Source: Rhodococcus sp. RD6.2
Lineage (GTDB): Bacteria; Actinomycetota; Actinomycetes; Mycobacteriales; Mycobacteriaceae
Direction of reading: 5' to 3'
Length of the DNA: 64,000 nt
NCBI RefSeq assembly: GCF_001040705.1
Contig: NZ_CVQP01000005.1
Span: 723,477 to 787,476, forward strand
The notes under the pieces were generated by a model. The model saw only the letters and a program-made list of their open reading frames with translations, did not search any database and had not been told where the DNA came from. Position 1 is the stretch's first letter; each line of letters starts with the position of its first letter. Made by a program: the position numbers and the translations under genes. Shown piece after piece: positions 25,901 through 34,798 of the stretch.

Positions 25901-26859
25901 GCGGCCAGAGCACCGGCGCCAGGACACAGTCGGCGTCCGACCCCCGGGAAGACTCGGGAGCCGACGGCGAGAGGAAGTCCCCCGGCGCGCAGCCGGCCAT
26001 CGATCACGTCGCGGCCGCCGCGCATTCGAGTCACCGGCTCTCCGCGTACAACCTGGTCGTGGGGTACGGGGACCGGATCATTCTCGACGGGCTCGACCTC
26101 GAGATCCCGACCGGGGTCGTCACGACCATCATCGGCCCCAACGGGTGCGGCAAGTCGACGCTGCTGCGGTCCATGGGGCGTCTCCTCAAGCCGCGGAGCG
26201 GCGAGGTCGTCCTCGACGGCAAGGCGATCTCGTCGATGCGGACGAAGGACGTCGCGCGCACGCTCGGGATGCTGCCGCAGGCCCCCGTCGCGCCGGAAGG
26301 TCTGACGGTCGCGGACCTGGTGTCGCGGGGCAGGCACCCGCACCAGTCGTGGCTGCGGCAGTGGTCGTCGGACGACGAGGGCGAGGTGGCGAAGGCGCTC
26401 GCGTTGACCGGGGTGTCGGATCTCGCGGATCGGCCCGTCGACCAACTGTCGGGCGGTCAGCGTCAGCGCGCATGGATCTCGATGGCACTCGCGCAGGGCA
26501 CCGACATCCTGCTCCTCGACGAGCCGACCACCTACCTGGATCTGGCGCACTCGGTCGAGGTACTCGACCTGGTCGACCGCCTGCACTCGGAGTTCGGGCG
26601 CACGGTGGTGATGGTGCTGCACGACCTGAACCTCGCGATCCGCTACAGCGATCACCTGGTGGTGATGGCGCAGGGCTCGATCGTCGCGGAGGGGGCGCCG
26701 ACCGAGGTGATCACACCCGAGCTGCTGCTGGAGGTGTTCGGGTTGGAGGCCCGGGTCATCGACGATCCGGTCTCGGACCGACCGCTCATCGTTCCGGTCG
26801 GTACCCGGCACGTGTACGGGACGATCGGCGGGCCCGCGGAGGCCACACCGGGGAGCTGA
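25897..26859 (+). CDS. Siderophore ABC transporter ATPase (FecE/FepC type)
   Basis: The 320-residue ATP-binding subunit has Walker A GPNGCGKST (about 82-90), Q-loop LPQAPVAPEG, signature LSGGQRQRAW, Walker B DILLLDEPTTYLD and H-loop VLHDLN. Length minus the extra 45-residue Ser/Gln-rich N-terminus fits FepC. The ATG overlaps the permease stop. It energises uptake through the two FecCD subunits. Its stop is only 2 bp from the stop of the convergent DUF2156 gene, with no visible terminator between. Confidence 0.93.
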   Translation: MSGQSTGARTQSASDPREDSGADGERKSPGAQPAIDHVAAAAHSSHRLSAYNLVVGYGDRIILDGLDLEIPTGVVTTIIGPNGCGKSTLLRSMGRLLKPRSGEVVLDGKAISSMRTKDVARTLGMLPQAPVAPEGLTVADLVSRGRHPHQSWLRQWSSDDEGEVAKALALTGVSDLADRPVDQLSGGQRQRAWISMALAQGTDILLLDEPTTYLDLAHSVEVLDLVDRLHSEFGRTVVMVLHDLNLAIRYSDHLVVMAQGSIVAEGAPTEVITPELLLEVFGLEARVIDDPVSDRPLIVPVGTRHVYGTIGGPAEATPGS

Positions 26860-26861
26860 CG

Positions 26862-29423
26862 TCAGCGACTGCGGATCATGGTGCGCACCAAGCGCATTCC
26901 CTGCCCCACCGACACCTCCGGCAGGTAGGCGCGGCCGACGGCGTTGCCGATGCTCGGCAGCGCCGCCGGATCGGCGAACGTCATGTACATCGGCACGTAG
27001 TCGGGCTGGAACTTCGCCTTGAACGCCAGTAGCGACCGGAACCCGTACACCGGTTCGAGGGTGCGACCGAGGACGTCGAGGAGTCGGTCGAGGACCGCCG
27101 CGAGCGTCACCTGCTCCCGGGCCTGCTCGTCGTCGGCGGGCGGCGCATCCTGCCCCGCCTGCACAGTGGCGAGGGGTGCGCCCGACAGGCTGACGAACTC
27201 CGCGCCCTCCTCCTTCAGGGACAGTGCGGCGGAGGCGATGAGGAATTCCATGGCGGGCCGGAACCCTTCCGCTCGCCTGCGCATGAAGTCGAGGGTCCAG
27301 CCGACGACCCGGCCGTCGCGGTACACGGGCATCCAGGACGTGACGCCGTGGACGGTGCGCGACTCGTCGACGGCGATCAGGCAGCGCACCTGCGGATCGT
27401 CGATCTCGTCGAGGCCGCCGAGGGTGAATCCCATCTCGGGCATCCCCTTGTCGGCGACCCACTCCTCGGAGATCGCGGTGATCTGGTCGGTCAACGACAG
27501 GGGCGCGTCGGGGAACCGTATCCACTCGGCGGTGACGCCGGACTTCGCGGCGCGGTTGAGGGCGGTGCGGACGTCCTGGAACTTCTTGCCCTTGAACTCG
27601 AGGCGGTCGAGGTGCAGAACGGTCTCCTCCGCGACCTGGATGGCCGACCAGCCGAGCGCGTCCGTGGCACGCTTCAGCGCGCCGGTGACGGAGTAGAAGC
27701 ACGGTGTCCAGCCGTTGGCGGTGGCGAAGTCGGCGAAGGCGGTCGCGTTCGCACGCAACGATTCCGGTGGGCAGACCGGGTCGCCCGTGGTGAGCGCGAC
27801 TCCCGAGATCACCCGGTACGCGACGTATCCACTGCCGTCGGGGGCGAACCAGTAGCGGTTGCCGCGCCACGTGGTCATCCACGACAGCGGAGCGCCCGAC
27901 CCGCTGGTCAGGAGCGTCCGGGCGCGTTCGGTGTCGTCGGTGCGGCCCCCGTAGGAGGGGGCGAGGAACGTTCCCGCCACCACCGCGCACAGGACCACCC
28001 AGACCAGCACCCCCGTCCATTCGTACAGCAGGGTGGTGGGAGCGCTGTCGGGAAGGAAACGCGGGTCGAGCCACTGCAGGTAGACGGGCGGGATCAGGCG
28101 CTCGGGGTAGTCGGCCCCCAGCGACGCGACGGACGGCTCCCGATCGAAGCCGGAGCGGGCGAGCATCCCGAGCGCGACGTAGGCGACTCCGACGGCCACC
28201 CCGACCGCGGCGAGCCGGAGCCAGAGCGTGCGTTGGACGCCTCGCGGTGCCGACACGGTGAACCAGCCGCGGGTCGCGACCAGCACCAGCAGGATCGCGA
28301 TCGGCACGACGAACGGGATCGCGGTCCGGTACACCGTCGGGGAGTCCAACCCGTAGTACAAGGTCTGCTCGTCCGCGAACCCGACGTAACGGATCCCGAA
28401 ATCGATGACCGACAGGCCGAGGAGCACGATCTGCGCGACGACGGCGGCGATCCACGCGAATCGGCGTCCGCGGCGCAACCCGTCGGCGAGCACGAGCAGG
28501 AACACCGACGGCATCAGGCTCAGGATGGTCGGGCCTACCCCGCCGAGCCGCAGTTCGAGCAGTCCGCGCCTGCAGTCCTCGCTGGACGCGTCGGCCTCGC
28601 ACAGCTCGCGAACCTCGCTGGGGGTCCACGGCACACCGCGGAACAGTTCGCGCAGCACGGCGAGGGGCCCGACCGCGTTGGGCGACAGGGCCGCGAGCAC
28701 CGGTCCGAGCGCGCCTGCCGCGACGACCAGGGCGACGAGGACGCGACCCTCGCGCCGCGTCCCGGCCAGGTGGGCGCCGCGCGCGCTGCGTGCCACGATC
28801 CACGGTCCGATCACGAGTCCGACGACGGCGGCCCCGAGCCGGATCAGGTCGGAGAGGTGCCCACTGAACAGTGACATCGTGACGAGCAGGGCGAGCCCGC
28901 CGACGCGGACCCGCCGACGCCACAGCGTGGTCATGCCGGCGGCGGCCACCATCGCGGCTCCGATGATCCATGTCGTCGGACCGACCGCGGTTCCGATGTG
29001 CAGCCGGAAACCCCAGGTCTCGTCGACCGTCCGCACGAGGGCCGCGACCGCGAGGGCCAGCAGCGTTCCGAGGACCTGGGTGGAGGCCGCGGCAGCCAGA
29101 AACCGTCCGCTGCCGATGCGGTGTTCCACCGGTGCGGCGACCACGAGGACGAGCAGCGTCGCGACGAGGTAGCCGACGAGGCTCGGCGCCCAGAGTCCCG
29201 AGGTGAGCAGGGTCCACACCCGGCCGTGTTCGAGTGCGGGAACCGACGCCGCGAAGTGGCGCTGCACGTAGCCGCTCGGACCGGTCAGGCTGGACGTGGC
29301 GGCGCCGAGCACCCAGATCACCACGAGGAGGGTGATGCTCGCGGGCGCGCCGGACACTCCGAAGCGGACGAGTTCGGCGATGCGCCGCGACTGCCGGCGC
29401 ACCGCGGTGATCGGTGATGTCAC
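26862..29423 (-). CDS. Multi-helix membrane protein with C-terminal DUF2156 domain
   Basis: The predicted protein has 853 residues. The N-terminal 500 residues hold about 12 hydrophobic helices. The first block (VQRHFAASVPALEHGRVWTL, then LTSGLWAPSLVGYLVATLLV) resembles a rhomboid-like fold. The C-terminal third is a DUF2156/GNAT-like domain, as in the lysyl-phosphatidylglycerol synthases MprF and LysX: GNRYWFAPDGSGYVAYRVIS, FKGKKFQDVRTALNRAAKSG, VYGFRSLLAFKAKFQPDY. It may aminoacylate or modify a membrane lipid, but a lysyl-tRNA synthetase domain is absent. The GTG at 29423 overlaps the esterase stop (GTGA), so the two are coupled. Confidence 0.8.
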   Translation of the reverse strand: MTSPITAVRRQSRRIAELVRFGVSGAPASITLLVVIWVLGAATSSLTGPSGYVQRHFAASVPALEHGRVWTLLTSGLWAPSLVGYLVATLLVLVVAAPVEHRIGSGRFLAAAASTQVLGTLLALAVAALVRTVDETWGFRLHIGTAVGPTTWIIGAAMVAAAGMTTLWRRRVRVGGLALLVTMSLFSGHLSDLIRLGAAVVGLVIGPWIVARSARGAHLAGTRREGRVLVALVVAAGALGPVLAALSPNAVGPLAVLRELFRGVPWTPSEVRELCEADASSEDCRRGLLELRLGGVGPTILSLMPSVFLLVLADGLRRGRRFAWIAAVVAQIVLLGLSVIDFGIRYVGFADEQTLYYGLDSPTVYRTAIPFVVPIAILLVLVATRGWFTVSAPRGVQRTLWLRLAAVGVAVGVAYVALGMLARSGFDREPSVASLGADYPERLIPPVYLQWLDPRFLPDSAPTTLLYEWTGVLVWVVLCAVVAGTFLAPSYGGRTDDTERARTLLTSGSGAPLSWMTTWRGNRYWFAPDGSGYVAYRVISGVALTTGDPVCPPESLRANATAFADFATANGWTPCFYSVTGALKRATDALGWSAIQVAEETVLHLDRLEFKGKKFQDVRTALNRAAKSGVTAEWIRFPDAPLSLTDQITAISEEWVADKGMPEMGFTLGGLDEIDDPQVRCLIAVDESRTVHGVTSWMPVYRDGRVVGWTLDFMRRRAEGFRPAMEFLIASAALSLKEEGAEFVSLSGAPLATVQAGQDAPPADDEQAREQVTLAAVLDRLLDVLGRTLEPVYGFRSLLAFKAKFQPDYVPMYMTFADPAALPSIGNAVGRAYLPEVSVGQGMRLVRTMIRSR

Positions 29424-30730
29424 GAGATCAACCCCACTCTCCTCGACAACCAGTCCACCTGTCCTGCGAGGCCCGCTGACCACACCGCGAAACTGTGGCC
29501 GCCGGGCAGTTCCACGAGGTGCACGTCCATCCCCGCCTGTTGTGCCGCCGCGTACAGGGTGTGCACGCCCGGCGCGTACTCGAGGTCGTCGGCGCCGACG
29601 ACGAAGACCCCCGCCGTCCCTGGGAATCGTCGTGACGCCATCAGATCCATCGGGTTGACCTCGGTGAACGCCGCGTCGTCGCCACCGAACGCCGCATCGA
29701 CCGTTCGGCCGCGATCGCCGAGGGTCGGCTCGAGCTGCCCGGACAGGTCGAGGAACGTCGGGTAGACGTCGGGATGGTTGGTGGCGAGTTGGAGTGAGCA
29801 CGTTCCGCCGTACGACAGGCCCCCGACTGCCCAGGCTCGCGGGTCGGTGTCGACCTGCAGGTTCGCCTTCACCCACTCGGGTACGTCGGTGGCCAGGTAG
29901 GTGTCGACGTTGCCGAGGTGGGAGTCGAGGCACAGCGGGTTGGCGAGGGTCGATCCGGTGCCGTCGGCGACGACGACCACCGGCGCGAGCCCACCGTGCT
30001 GCGCGGCGAACGCGTCCATCGTCTCGGCGAGGCGGCCACCGGCGAACCAGTCGCCGGGGCTTCCCGGTTGCCCGGCGAGCAGTACCAGGACCGGGAGCAG
30101 GGGTCGCGGGTCGGCGAAGTAGGCCGGGGGTAGGTAGATCTGGGCGTCGCGAGCGTCGAATCCGGATGCGGTGCCCGGGATGGGGACGGTCACGACGCTG
30201 CCGTGGTCGGGCAGATCGGCGGGCGGGTGCCAGTCCGCGTCGAGTGGAGTGCCGCTGACCGGGTCGGCGACCGGCCCCGGGACCTCGGCGAAGGCGAGCG
30301 CGTTCGCGGCGGGCAACCCGAGGACGTCGCGGACCGTCGGGTAGGCGTCGAACACGAGGTTGACCTGCGCGGCGGCGCCGACGACGACAGCAAGGGCGGC
30401 CACCACGGAGACGATGCCGCGCAGCAGGTGCCGATCGGTGGCGATGCGCGCGGCGGCGAGGAGGACCGCGAACAGTCCGCACCCGATCCAGGCATACACC
30501 GCGAGTGCGACGGGGTCGGGGAACGGACGCCACCACTTCTCGACGACGAGCCATCCGGCCGCGGTGAGCGCCCCCGCGGCCACGGCGCACGCAGGAACGA
30601 CACGCAGGCGGTGCCGACGGGAGTCGGTGGTCGGTGCGAGCAGCAGCCACACCGCGCCCGCGACGGCGAGCACCGTCGCCGCCCACGGCACCGTCCCGGA
30701 TAGCAGCGGTCGGTCGTACAACCAGTCCAC
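29420..30730 (-). CDS. Membrane-anchored alpha/beta-hydrolase, esterase/mycolyltransferase-like
   Basis: The predicted protein has 436 residues. Four hydrophobic helices (about 8-135) precede an extracytoplasmic alpha/beta-hydrolase domain. The nucleophile is Ser in GGLSYGGTCSLQL. The Asp is probably in FVVGADDLEYAPG and the His in LPGGHSFAVW. The layout resembles esterase D and antigen-85-type mycolyltransferases, so an action on cell-envelope lipids is plausible. I chose the GTG at 30730, preceded by GGGGG; the frame is open 29 codons upstream. It is the first gene of a two-gene operon with the DUF2156 protein and diverges from blaI, sharing its operators. Confidence 0.8.
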   Translation of the reverse strand: MDWLYDRPLLSGTVPWAATVLAVAGAVWLLLAPTTDSRRHRLRVVPACAVAAGALTAAGWLVVEKWWRPFPDPVALAVYAWIGCGLFAVLLAAARIATDRHLLRGIVSVVAALAVVVGAAAQVNLVFDAYPTVRDVLGLPAANALAFAEVPGPVADPVSGTPLDADWHPPADLPDHGSVVTVPIPGTASGFDARDAQIYLPPAYFADPRPLLPVLVLLAGQPGSPGDWFAGGRLAETMDAFAAQHGGLAPVVVVADGTGSTLANPLCLDSHLGNVDTYLATDVPEWVKANLQVDTDPRAWAVGGLSYGGTCSLQLATNHPDVYPTFLDLSGQLEPTLGDRGRTVDAAFGGDDAAFTEVNPMDLMASRRFPGTAGVFVVGADDLEYAPGVHTLYAAAQQAGMDVHLVELPGGHSFAVWSAGLAGQVDWLSRRVGLIS

Positions 30731-30795
30731 TCCGTGGCCCCCTCTGCCCGTGTGGTCGCACCGACTGTGTCCATTCACTGATACACCGACTGCGT

Positions 30796-30812
30796 TACTA
30801 CTGCGGGTAGTA
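30796..30812. promoter_or_regulatory. Inverted repeat, candidate BlaI operator 1
   Basis: TACTAC-TGCGG-GTAGTA is a perfect 6+5+6 inverted repeat 35 bp before blaI. It resembles the TAC/GTA-rich sites of BlaI/MecI-family repressors and is placed to control both blaI and the divergent esterase gene. Confidence 0.6.
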
Positions 30813-30818
30813 CGCACA

Positions 30819-30831
30819 ACTGTCGGACAGT
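30819..30831. promoter_or_regulatory. Inverted repeat, candidate BlaI operator 2
   Basis: ACTGTC-G-GACAGT is a perfect 6+1+6 inverted repeat between operator 1 and the blaI start. Its core differs from operator 1, so it may be a half-related BlaI site or the site of another regulator. Confidence 0.4.
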
Positions 30832-30846
30832 AAGTACCATGGGGCC

Positions 30847-31269
30847 ATGGCAGGACTTGGCGAGCTCGAACGCGCAGTGATGGATCACCTGTGGTCCAGT
30901 TCCGAACCCCAGACCGTTCGTCAGGTGCACGAGGCCTTGGCGGAACGGCGTGAGCTTGCGTACACCACTGTCATGACCGTCTTGCAGCGGCTGGCGAAGA
31001 AGAACCTGGTGATTCAGCAGCGGGACGACCGCGCGCACCGGTACCTCCCCGTCCAGGGCCGCGACGAGCTCGTCGCGTCGCTCATGGTCGACGCGCTGGA
31101 CCAGGCCCATGCCTCGGACGGCAGGGTCGCAGCGCTCGTGCACTTCGTCGGCAGGGTCGGCGCCGACGAGGCCGCCGCGCTCCGGGAGGCCCTCGCCGCA
31201 CTGGAGGCGTCCGACGCGTCGTCGCGGCACCTGCGCAGCGTGGACACCGGTACCGATCGCGCGAGCTGA
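30847..31269 (+). CDS. blaI: BlaI/CopY-family transcription repressor
   Basis: The 140-residue protein has the BlaI winged helix: LGELERAVMDHLWSSSEPQT, the recognition helix in RELAYTTVMTVLQRLAKKNL, and a wing with RAHRYLPV. The C-terminal 60 residues form the dimerisation and cleavage region (LVASLMVDALDQAHASDG). In mycobacteria BlaI represses blaC and genes of the respiratory chain and is removed after cleavage by the partner peptidase. The next gene is that M56 peptidase, 30 bp downstream. The two inverted repeats upstream indicate autorepression. Matches the Rv1846c position in the conserved block. Confidence 0.92.
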   Translation: MAGLGELERAVMDHLWSSSEPQTVRQVHEALAERRELAYTTVMTVLQRLAKKNLVIQQRDDRAHRYLPVQGRDELVASLMVDALDQAHASDGRVAALVHFVGRVGADEAAALREALAALEASDASSRHLRSVDTGTDRAS

Positions 31270-31299
31270 CGCCCGCCCGTCGTGCATGATGGGTAGGCC

Positions 31300-32244
31300 A
31301 TGAACCCCTCCACCGCGCTGGCCTTCGCTGTACTGGCCCTGCTCCTCACCGGCCCGGTCCCCGCGCTGCTCGCACGGGCCACCTGGCCTCATCGCGCACC
31401 CGGCGCAGCACTCGTGCTGTGGCAGGCCGTCGCGATCGCAGCGGTCCTGTCGGCGTTCAGCTCCGGTCTCGCGATCGCCACCGAGCTGCTCGTGCCCGGT
31501 CCCGACGGCCGGCCCACAACGGCGCCCCTCGAAGAGATCGACGCCCTCGGGTTGCCCCTGTGGATCGCCTACGTGGTGGTGTTCGCGATCACCCTCCTCA
31601 TCGGGGCGAAGCTGATCTTCTCCATCGCCTCGGTCGCGGTGCGTACCCGGCGTCGGCGGGCCCGCCACCGGATGCTCGTCGACCTCCTCGACCAGGGCGA
31701 ACCGCATCGCAGCCGCCAGTCGAACCTTCGCGTCCTCGACGCCGCCGAACCCATCGCGTACTGCCTGCCGGGACTCCGGCATCGGGTGGTCGTCAGCGCG
31801 GGCACCCTCGACAACCTCAACCGCGACGAGATCACCGCGATCCTCATGCACGAACGCTCACACCTGCGATCCCGGCACGACCTCGTGATCGAGGCGTTCA
31901 CGGCGGTCAACGAGGCGTTCCCGAAGGTGGTGCGCAGCAATTCGGCGCTCGGGTCCGTGCAGTTGCTGGTCGAACTGCTCGCCGACGACTCCGCGGTGCG
32001 GGTCACGGGACCGACGCCGCTCGCGCGGGCGCTCGTCGCGTGCGCCGGGTCCAGTGCACCCGACGGAGCACTCGCCGCGGGCGGCCCGCACACCCTGACC
32101 CGCATCCAGCGGCTGACCCGTCCCGGCACCAGCATCCCGATCGCCCTCGGCGCGTACCTCGCGTCCGTGGCGATCCTCGTGGTGCCGACGATCGCCGTCG
32201 CGGTGCCGTGGCTCGTCGAACTCGAGCGCCTGTTCCGCGGATAG
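31300..32244 (+). CDS. M56-family membrane metallopeptidase (BlaR-like)
   Basis: The 314-residue protein has four or five membrane helices (about 5-25, 37-58, 88-110, 280-305). A zinc-peptidase motif HERSH (H184-E185-x-x-H188) lies in AILMHERSHLRSRHD, with the third ligand probably in ELLADDSAV. M56 peptidases cleave BlaI-type repressors in response to a signal. Unlike staphylococcal BlaR1 there is no extracellular penicillin-binding sensor domain, so the signal is unclear; in mycobacteria the homologue (Rv1845c) forms a pair with BlaI. It follows blaI closely and is certainly in its operon. Confidence 0.9.
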   Translation: MNPSTALAFAVLALLLTGPVPALLARATWPHRAPGAALVLWQAVAIAAVLSAFSSGLAIATELLVPGPDGRPTTAPLEEIDALGLPLWIAYVVVFAITLLIGAKLIFSIASVAVRTRRRRARHRMLVDLLDQGEPHRSRQSNLRVLDAAEPIAYCLPGLRHRVVVSAGTLDNLNRDEITAILMHERSHLRSRHDLVIEAFTAVNEAFPKVVRSNSALGSVQLLVELLADDSAVRVTGPTPLARALVACAGSSAPDGALAAGGPHTLTRIQRLTRPGTSIPIALGAYLASVAILVVPTIAVAVPWLVELERLFRG

Positions 32245-32476
32245 CGCGGCGCCCCCCGAGGGGTGATGCGAGGGTCACAGTCGCTCGGGATGAGAGTGCC
32301 TTCGCCGTCCCGTACACTCGACAACGGCCGTAATCGCGGCCCGACTCAATTGTTACTCACATTTTCGGCACGCCCCTGGCCAGACCAGGGTGAACGTGCC
32401 CGGCTCGTCTCTTTCTGCGCGACTGTTCACAGCCCCGCTCTCCGCGACGCGCCCGACGCCCGGAGAGGTATACCGC

Positions 32477-34654
32477 GTGACCAACGCTACCCAAGACAAT
32501 GCTGCCCACGATCAGGCTGAAACGACCGCCGCACCGACGGATCAGTCCGCCGAGTCCGCAACCGTGACCGATCAGCCGACCTTCGCCGAGATCGGCCTCC
32601 CGGCCCCCGTGGTCGCCTCCCTGGCGCGCGACGGCATCACCGTCCCGTCTCCGATCCAGGCGATGGCGATCCCGGACGCGATCGCGGGCCGCAACGTCCT
32701 CGGGCGCGCCCAGACCGGTTCCGGCAAGACCCTCGCGTTCGGCCTGCCGATGCTGGCGCGTCTCGCCGGCCGCGACGACCGTCCCGCAGCGAAGCGCCCG
32801 CGCGCCCTGGTCCTGGTCCCGACCCGTGAGCTCGCCGTCCAGGTCGTGGACTCGCTGCACCCGTACGCGTCGACCGTCGGCCTGAAGGTGCGCTCCGCCG
32901 TCGGCGGCATGGTGTTCACCAAGCAGGTCGACCAGCTCGCGCGCGGCGTCGACATCCTCGTCGCCACCCCGGGCCGCCTCGGCGACCACCTGCGTCAGGA
33001 GACCTGCATCCTCGACGAGGTCGAGATGATCGCCCTGGACGAGGCCGACCAGATGGCCGACATGGGCTTCCTCCCCGAGGTGCGGTCCATCATCGAGCAG
33101 ACCCGCCCCGACGGTCAGCGTCTGCTGTTCTCCGCGACCCTCGACCGCGAGGTGCAGTCGCTCGTCCGCCGGTTCCTACCCGACCACGTCGAGCACGCCA
33201 CCGCGGACGGCCGCGCGAGCGTCACCACGATGGAGCACTACGTGCTCAACGTCGACCGCGGGCAGAAGGACGCCGTCCTCGCCGAGATCGGCGCCCGCAA
33301 CGGGGGCCGCACCATCATGTTCGCCCGCACCAAGCTCGGTGCCGAGGGCATCACCGAACGGCTCCGCGAGGTCGGGGTCGTCGCGGAGGCACTGCACGGC
33401 GGCAAGGCGCAGAACCAGCGGACCCGCGTCCTCGAGCGGTTCAAGACCGGCCGGACGCCGATCCTCGTCGCGACCGACGTCGCGGCCCGCGGCATCCACG
33501 TCGACGGGATCGATCTCGTCGTGCACGTCGACCCGCCCGCCGACCACAAGGACTACCTGCACCGTGCGGGCCGCACCGCCCGCGCAGGCGAGAAGGGCAC
33601 GGTCGTGTCGATCGTGCTCCCGAACCAGCGCCGGATGGTGCAGCGCCTGACCGACTCCGCCGGCGTCGACGCCGTTCAGGTGAACGTCCGCCCCGGATCC
33701 GAGGAACTGACGGCCATCACCGGCGCGCAGAAGCCGAGCGGCGAGCCGGTGCGCGAGCGTCGTGAGCGCTCCGACCGCGGCTTCGGTGATCGGCCGCGCC
33801 GCGAGGGTGGCTACCAGCGGAACGACCGCTCCTACGGTGACCGTTCCCAGCGCGGCGGAGACCGTTCCTACGGCGACCGTCCGCAGCGCAACGAGGGCGG
33901 CTACCGCGGCAACCGCGACGGCGGCAACCAGCGCAGCGGCGACCGCTCCTACGGCGATCGGCCGCAACGCAGCGAAGGTGGCTACCGCGGCAACAACGAC
34001 CGCTCCTACGGCGACCGCCCGCAGCGCGACGGCGGCTACCAGCGCAGCGGCGACCGCAGCTACGGCGATCGGCCGCAGCGCAGCGAGGGCGGCTACCAGC
34101 GGAGCGATCGCTCCTACGGTGACCGGCCGCAGCGCAGCGAAGGTGGCTACCGCGGCAACAACGACCGCAGCTACGGCGACCGCCCCCAGCGCAGCGAGGG
34201 CGGCTACCGCGGCAACCGCGACGGCGGCAACCAGCGCAGCGGCGACCGCTCCTACGGCGATCGGCCGCAACGCAGCGAAGGTGGCTACCGCGGCAACAAC
34301 GACCGCTCCTACGGCGACCGCCCGCAGCGCGACGGCGGCTACCAGCGCAGCGGCGACCGCAGCTACGGCGATCGGCCGCAGCGCAGCGAGGGCGGCTACC
34401 GCGGCAACCGTGACGGCGGCAACCAGCGGGGCGGGGACCGCTCCTACGGGGACCGGCCTCGCGGTGACCGTTCGTACGGTGACCGCCCGCAGCGCGACGG
34501 GTACCGCAGCGACCGCCCGCAGCGCGACGGTGGCTTCCAGCGCAGCGGCGACCGCCCGCAGCGCACCGAGCGCACGGGCACGTCCGGCGGTTTCCGCAGC
34601 CGGACGGAGCGTCGCTCGTACGACGGGTTCGACGGTCCGGTCCGCGACCGCTGA
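32477..34654 (+). CDS. DEAD-box RNA helicase with long RGYD-repeat tail
   Basis: The predicted protein has 725 residues. Residues about 35-430 are a complete DEAD-box core: Q motif in TVPSPIQAMAIP, motif I AQTGSGKT, Ia PTRELAV, II DEAD in IALDEADQMADMG, III SAT in LFSATLD, and VI HRAGRTARAG. The tail (about 433-725) is a low-complexity Arg/Gly/Tyr/Asp/Ser/Gln repeat. Such tails bind RNA and promote phase separation. I chose the GTG at 32477, preceded by GGAGAGGT; a 30-codon upstream extension is not convincing. About 165 bp upstream, TACACT may be its -10, giving a long leader typical of cold-induced helicase genes. Confidence 0.93.
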   Translation: MTNATQDNAAHDQAETTAAPTDQSAESATVTDQPTFAEIGLPAPVVASLARDGITVPSPIQAMAIPDAIAGRNVLGRAQTGSGKTLAFGLPMLARLAGRDDRPAAKRPRALVLVPTRELAVQVVDSLHPYASTVGLKVRSAVGGMVFTKQVDQLARGVDILVATPGRLGDHLRQETCILDEVEMIALDEADQMADMGFLPEVRSIIEQTRPDGQRLLFSATLDREVQSLVRRFLPDHVEHATADGRASVTTMEHYVLNVDRGQKDAVLAEIGARNGGRTIMFARTKLGAEGITERLREVGVVAEALHGGKAQNQRTRVLERFKTGRTPILVATDVAARGIHVDGIDLVVHVDPPADHKDYLHRAGRTARAGEKGTVVSIVLPNQRRMVQRLTDSAGVDAVQVNVRPGSEELTAITGAQKPSGEPVRERRERSDRGFGDRPRREGGYQRNDRSYGDRSQRGGDRSYGDRPQRNEGGYRGNRDGGNQRSGDRSYGDRPQRSEGGYRGNNDRSYGDRPQRDGGYQRSGDRSYGDRPQRSEGGYQRSDRSYGDRPQRSEGGYRGNNDRSYGDRPQRSEGGYRGNRDGGNQRSGDRSYGDRPQRSEGGYRGNNDRSYGDRPQRDGGYQRSGDRSYGDRPQRSEGGYRGNRDGGNQRGGDRSYGDRPRGDRSYGDRPQRDGYRSDRPQRDGGFQRSGDRPQRTERTGTSGGFRSRTERRSYDGFDGPVRDR
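33796..34560 (+). repeat. Coding repeat array of about 15 units in helicase tail
   Basis: About 15 imperfect copies of a 45-60 bp unit encode DRSYGDRPQR followed by variable SEGGYRGNN, DGGYQRSG or GNRDGGNQRSG. Long identical blocks recur (for example the segments starting near 33940 and 34240 are nearly the same for over 150 bp), so parts of the array arose by recent duplication. Confidence 0.85.
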
Positions 34655-34671
34655 TCCGCCTTCCACTGCAC

Positions 34672-34712
34672 CGGCCGACGCCGCGACCCACTCGGGGTCG
34701 CGGCGTCGGCCG
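34672..34712 (+). terminator. Terminator after DEAD-box helicase gene
   Basis: A perfect 18-bp stem (34672-34689 with 34695-34712) and 5-base loop ACTCG are followed by CGTTTCG. It lies 17 bp after the helicase stop and separates it from gnd. Confidence 0.85.
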
Positions 34713-34798
34713 TTTCGTGCCGACCCCCTCCCCGTGTCATCCCACGGTGCGAGACCCTGGAGTGTCGCTCGTTTCGCGGGCAGGGAATGCTTGTCTGC

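Noticed and set aside
26862-30761. Reverse frame open for 1299 codons
   Set aside because: The DUF2156 gene starts at 29423; the upstream part is a shadow of the esterase gene in another frame.
33815-34560. Regular repeats that could suggest a CRISPR array
   Set aside because: Repeats and spacers are both in one reading frame of the helicase and encode the Arg/Gly-rich tail; no cas genes.
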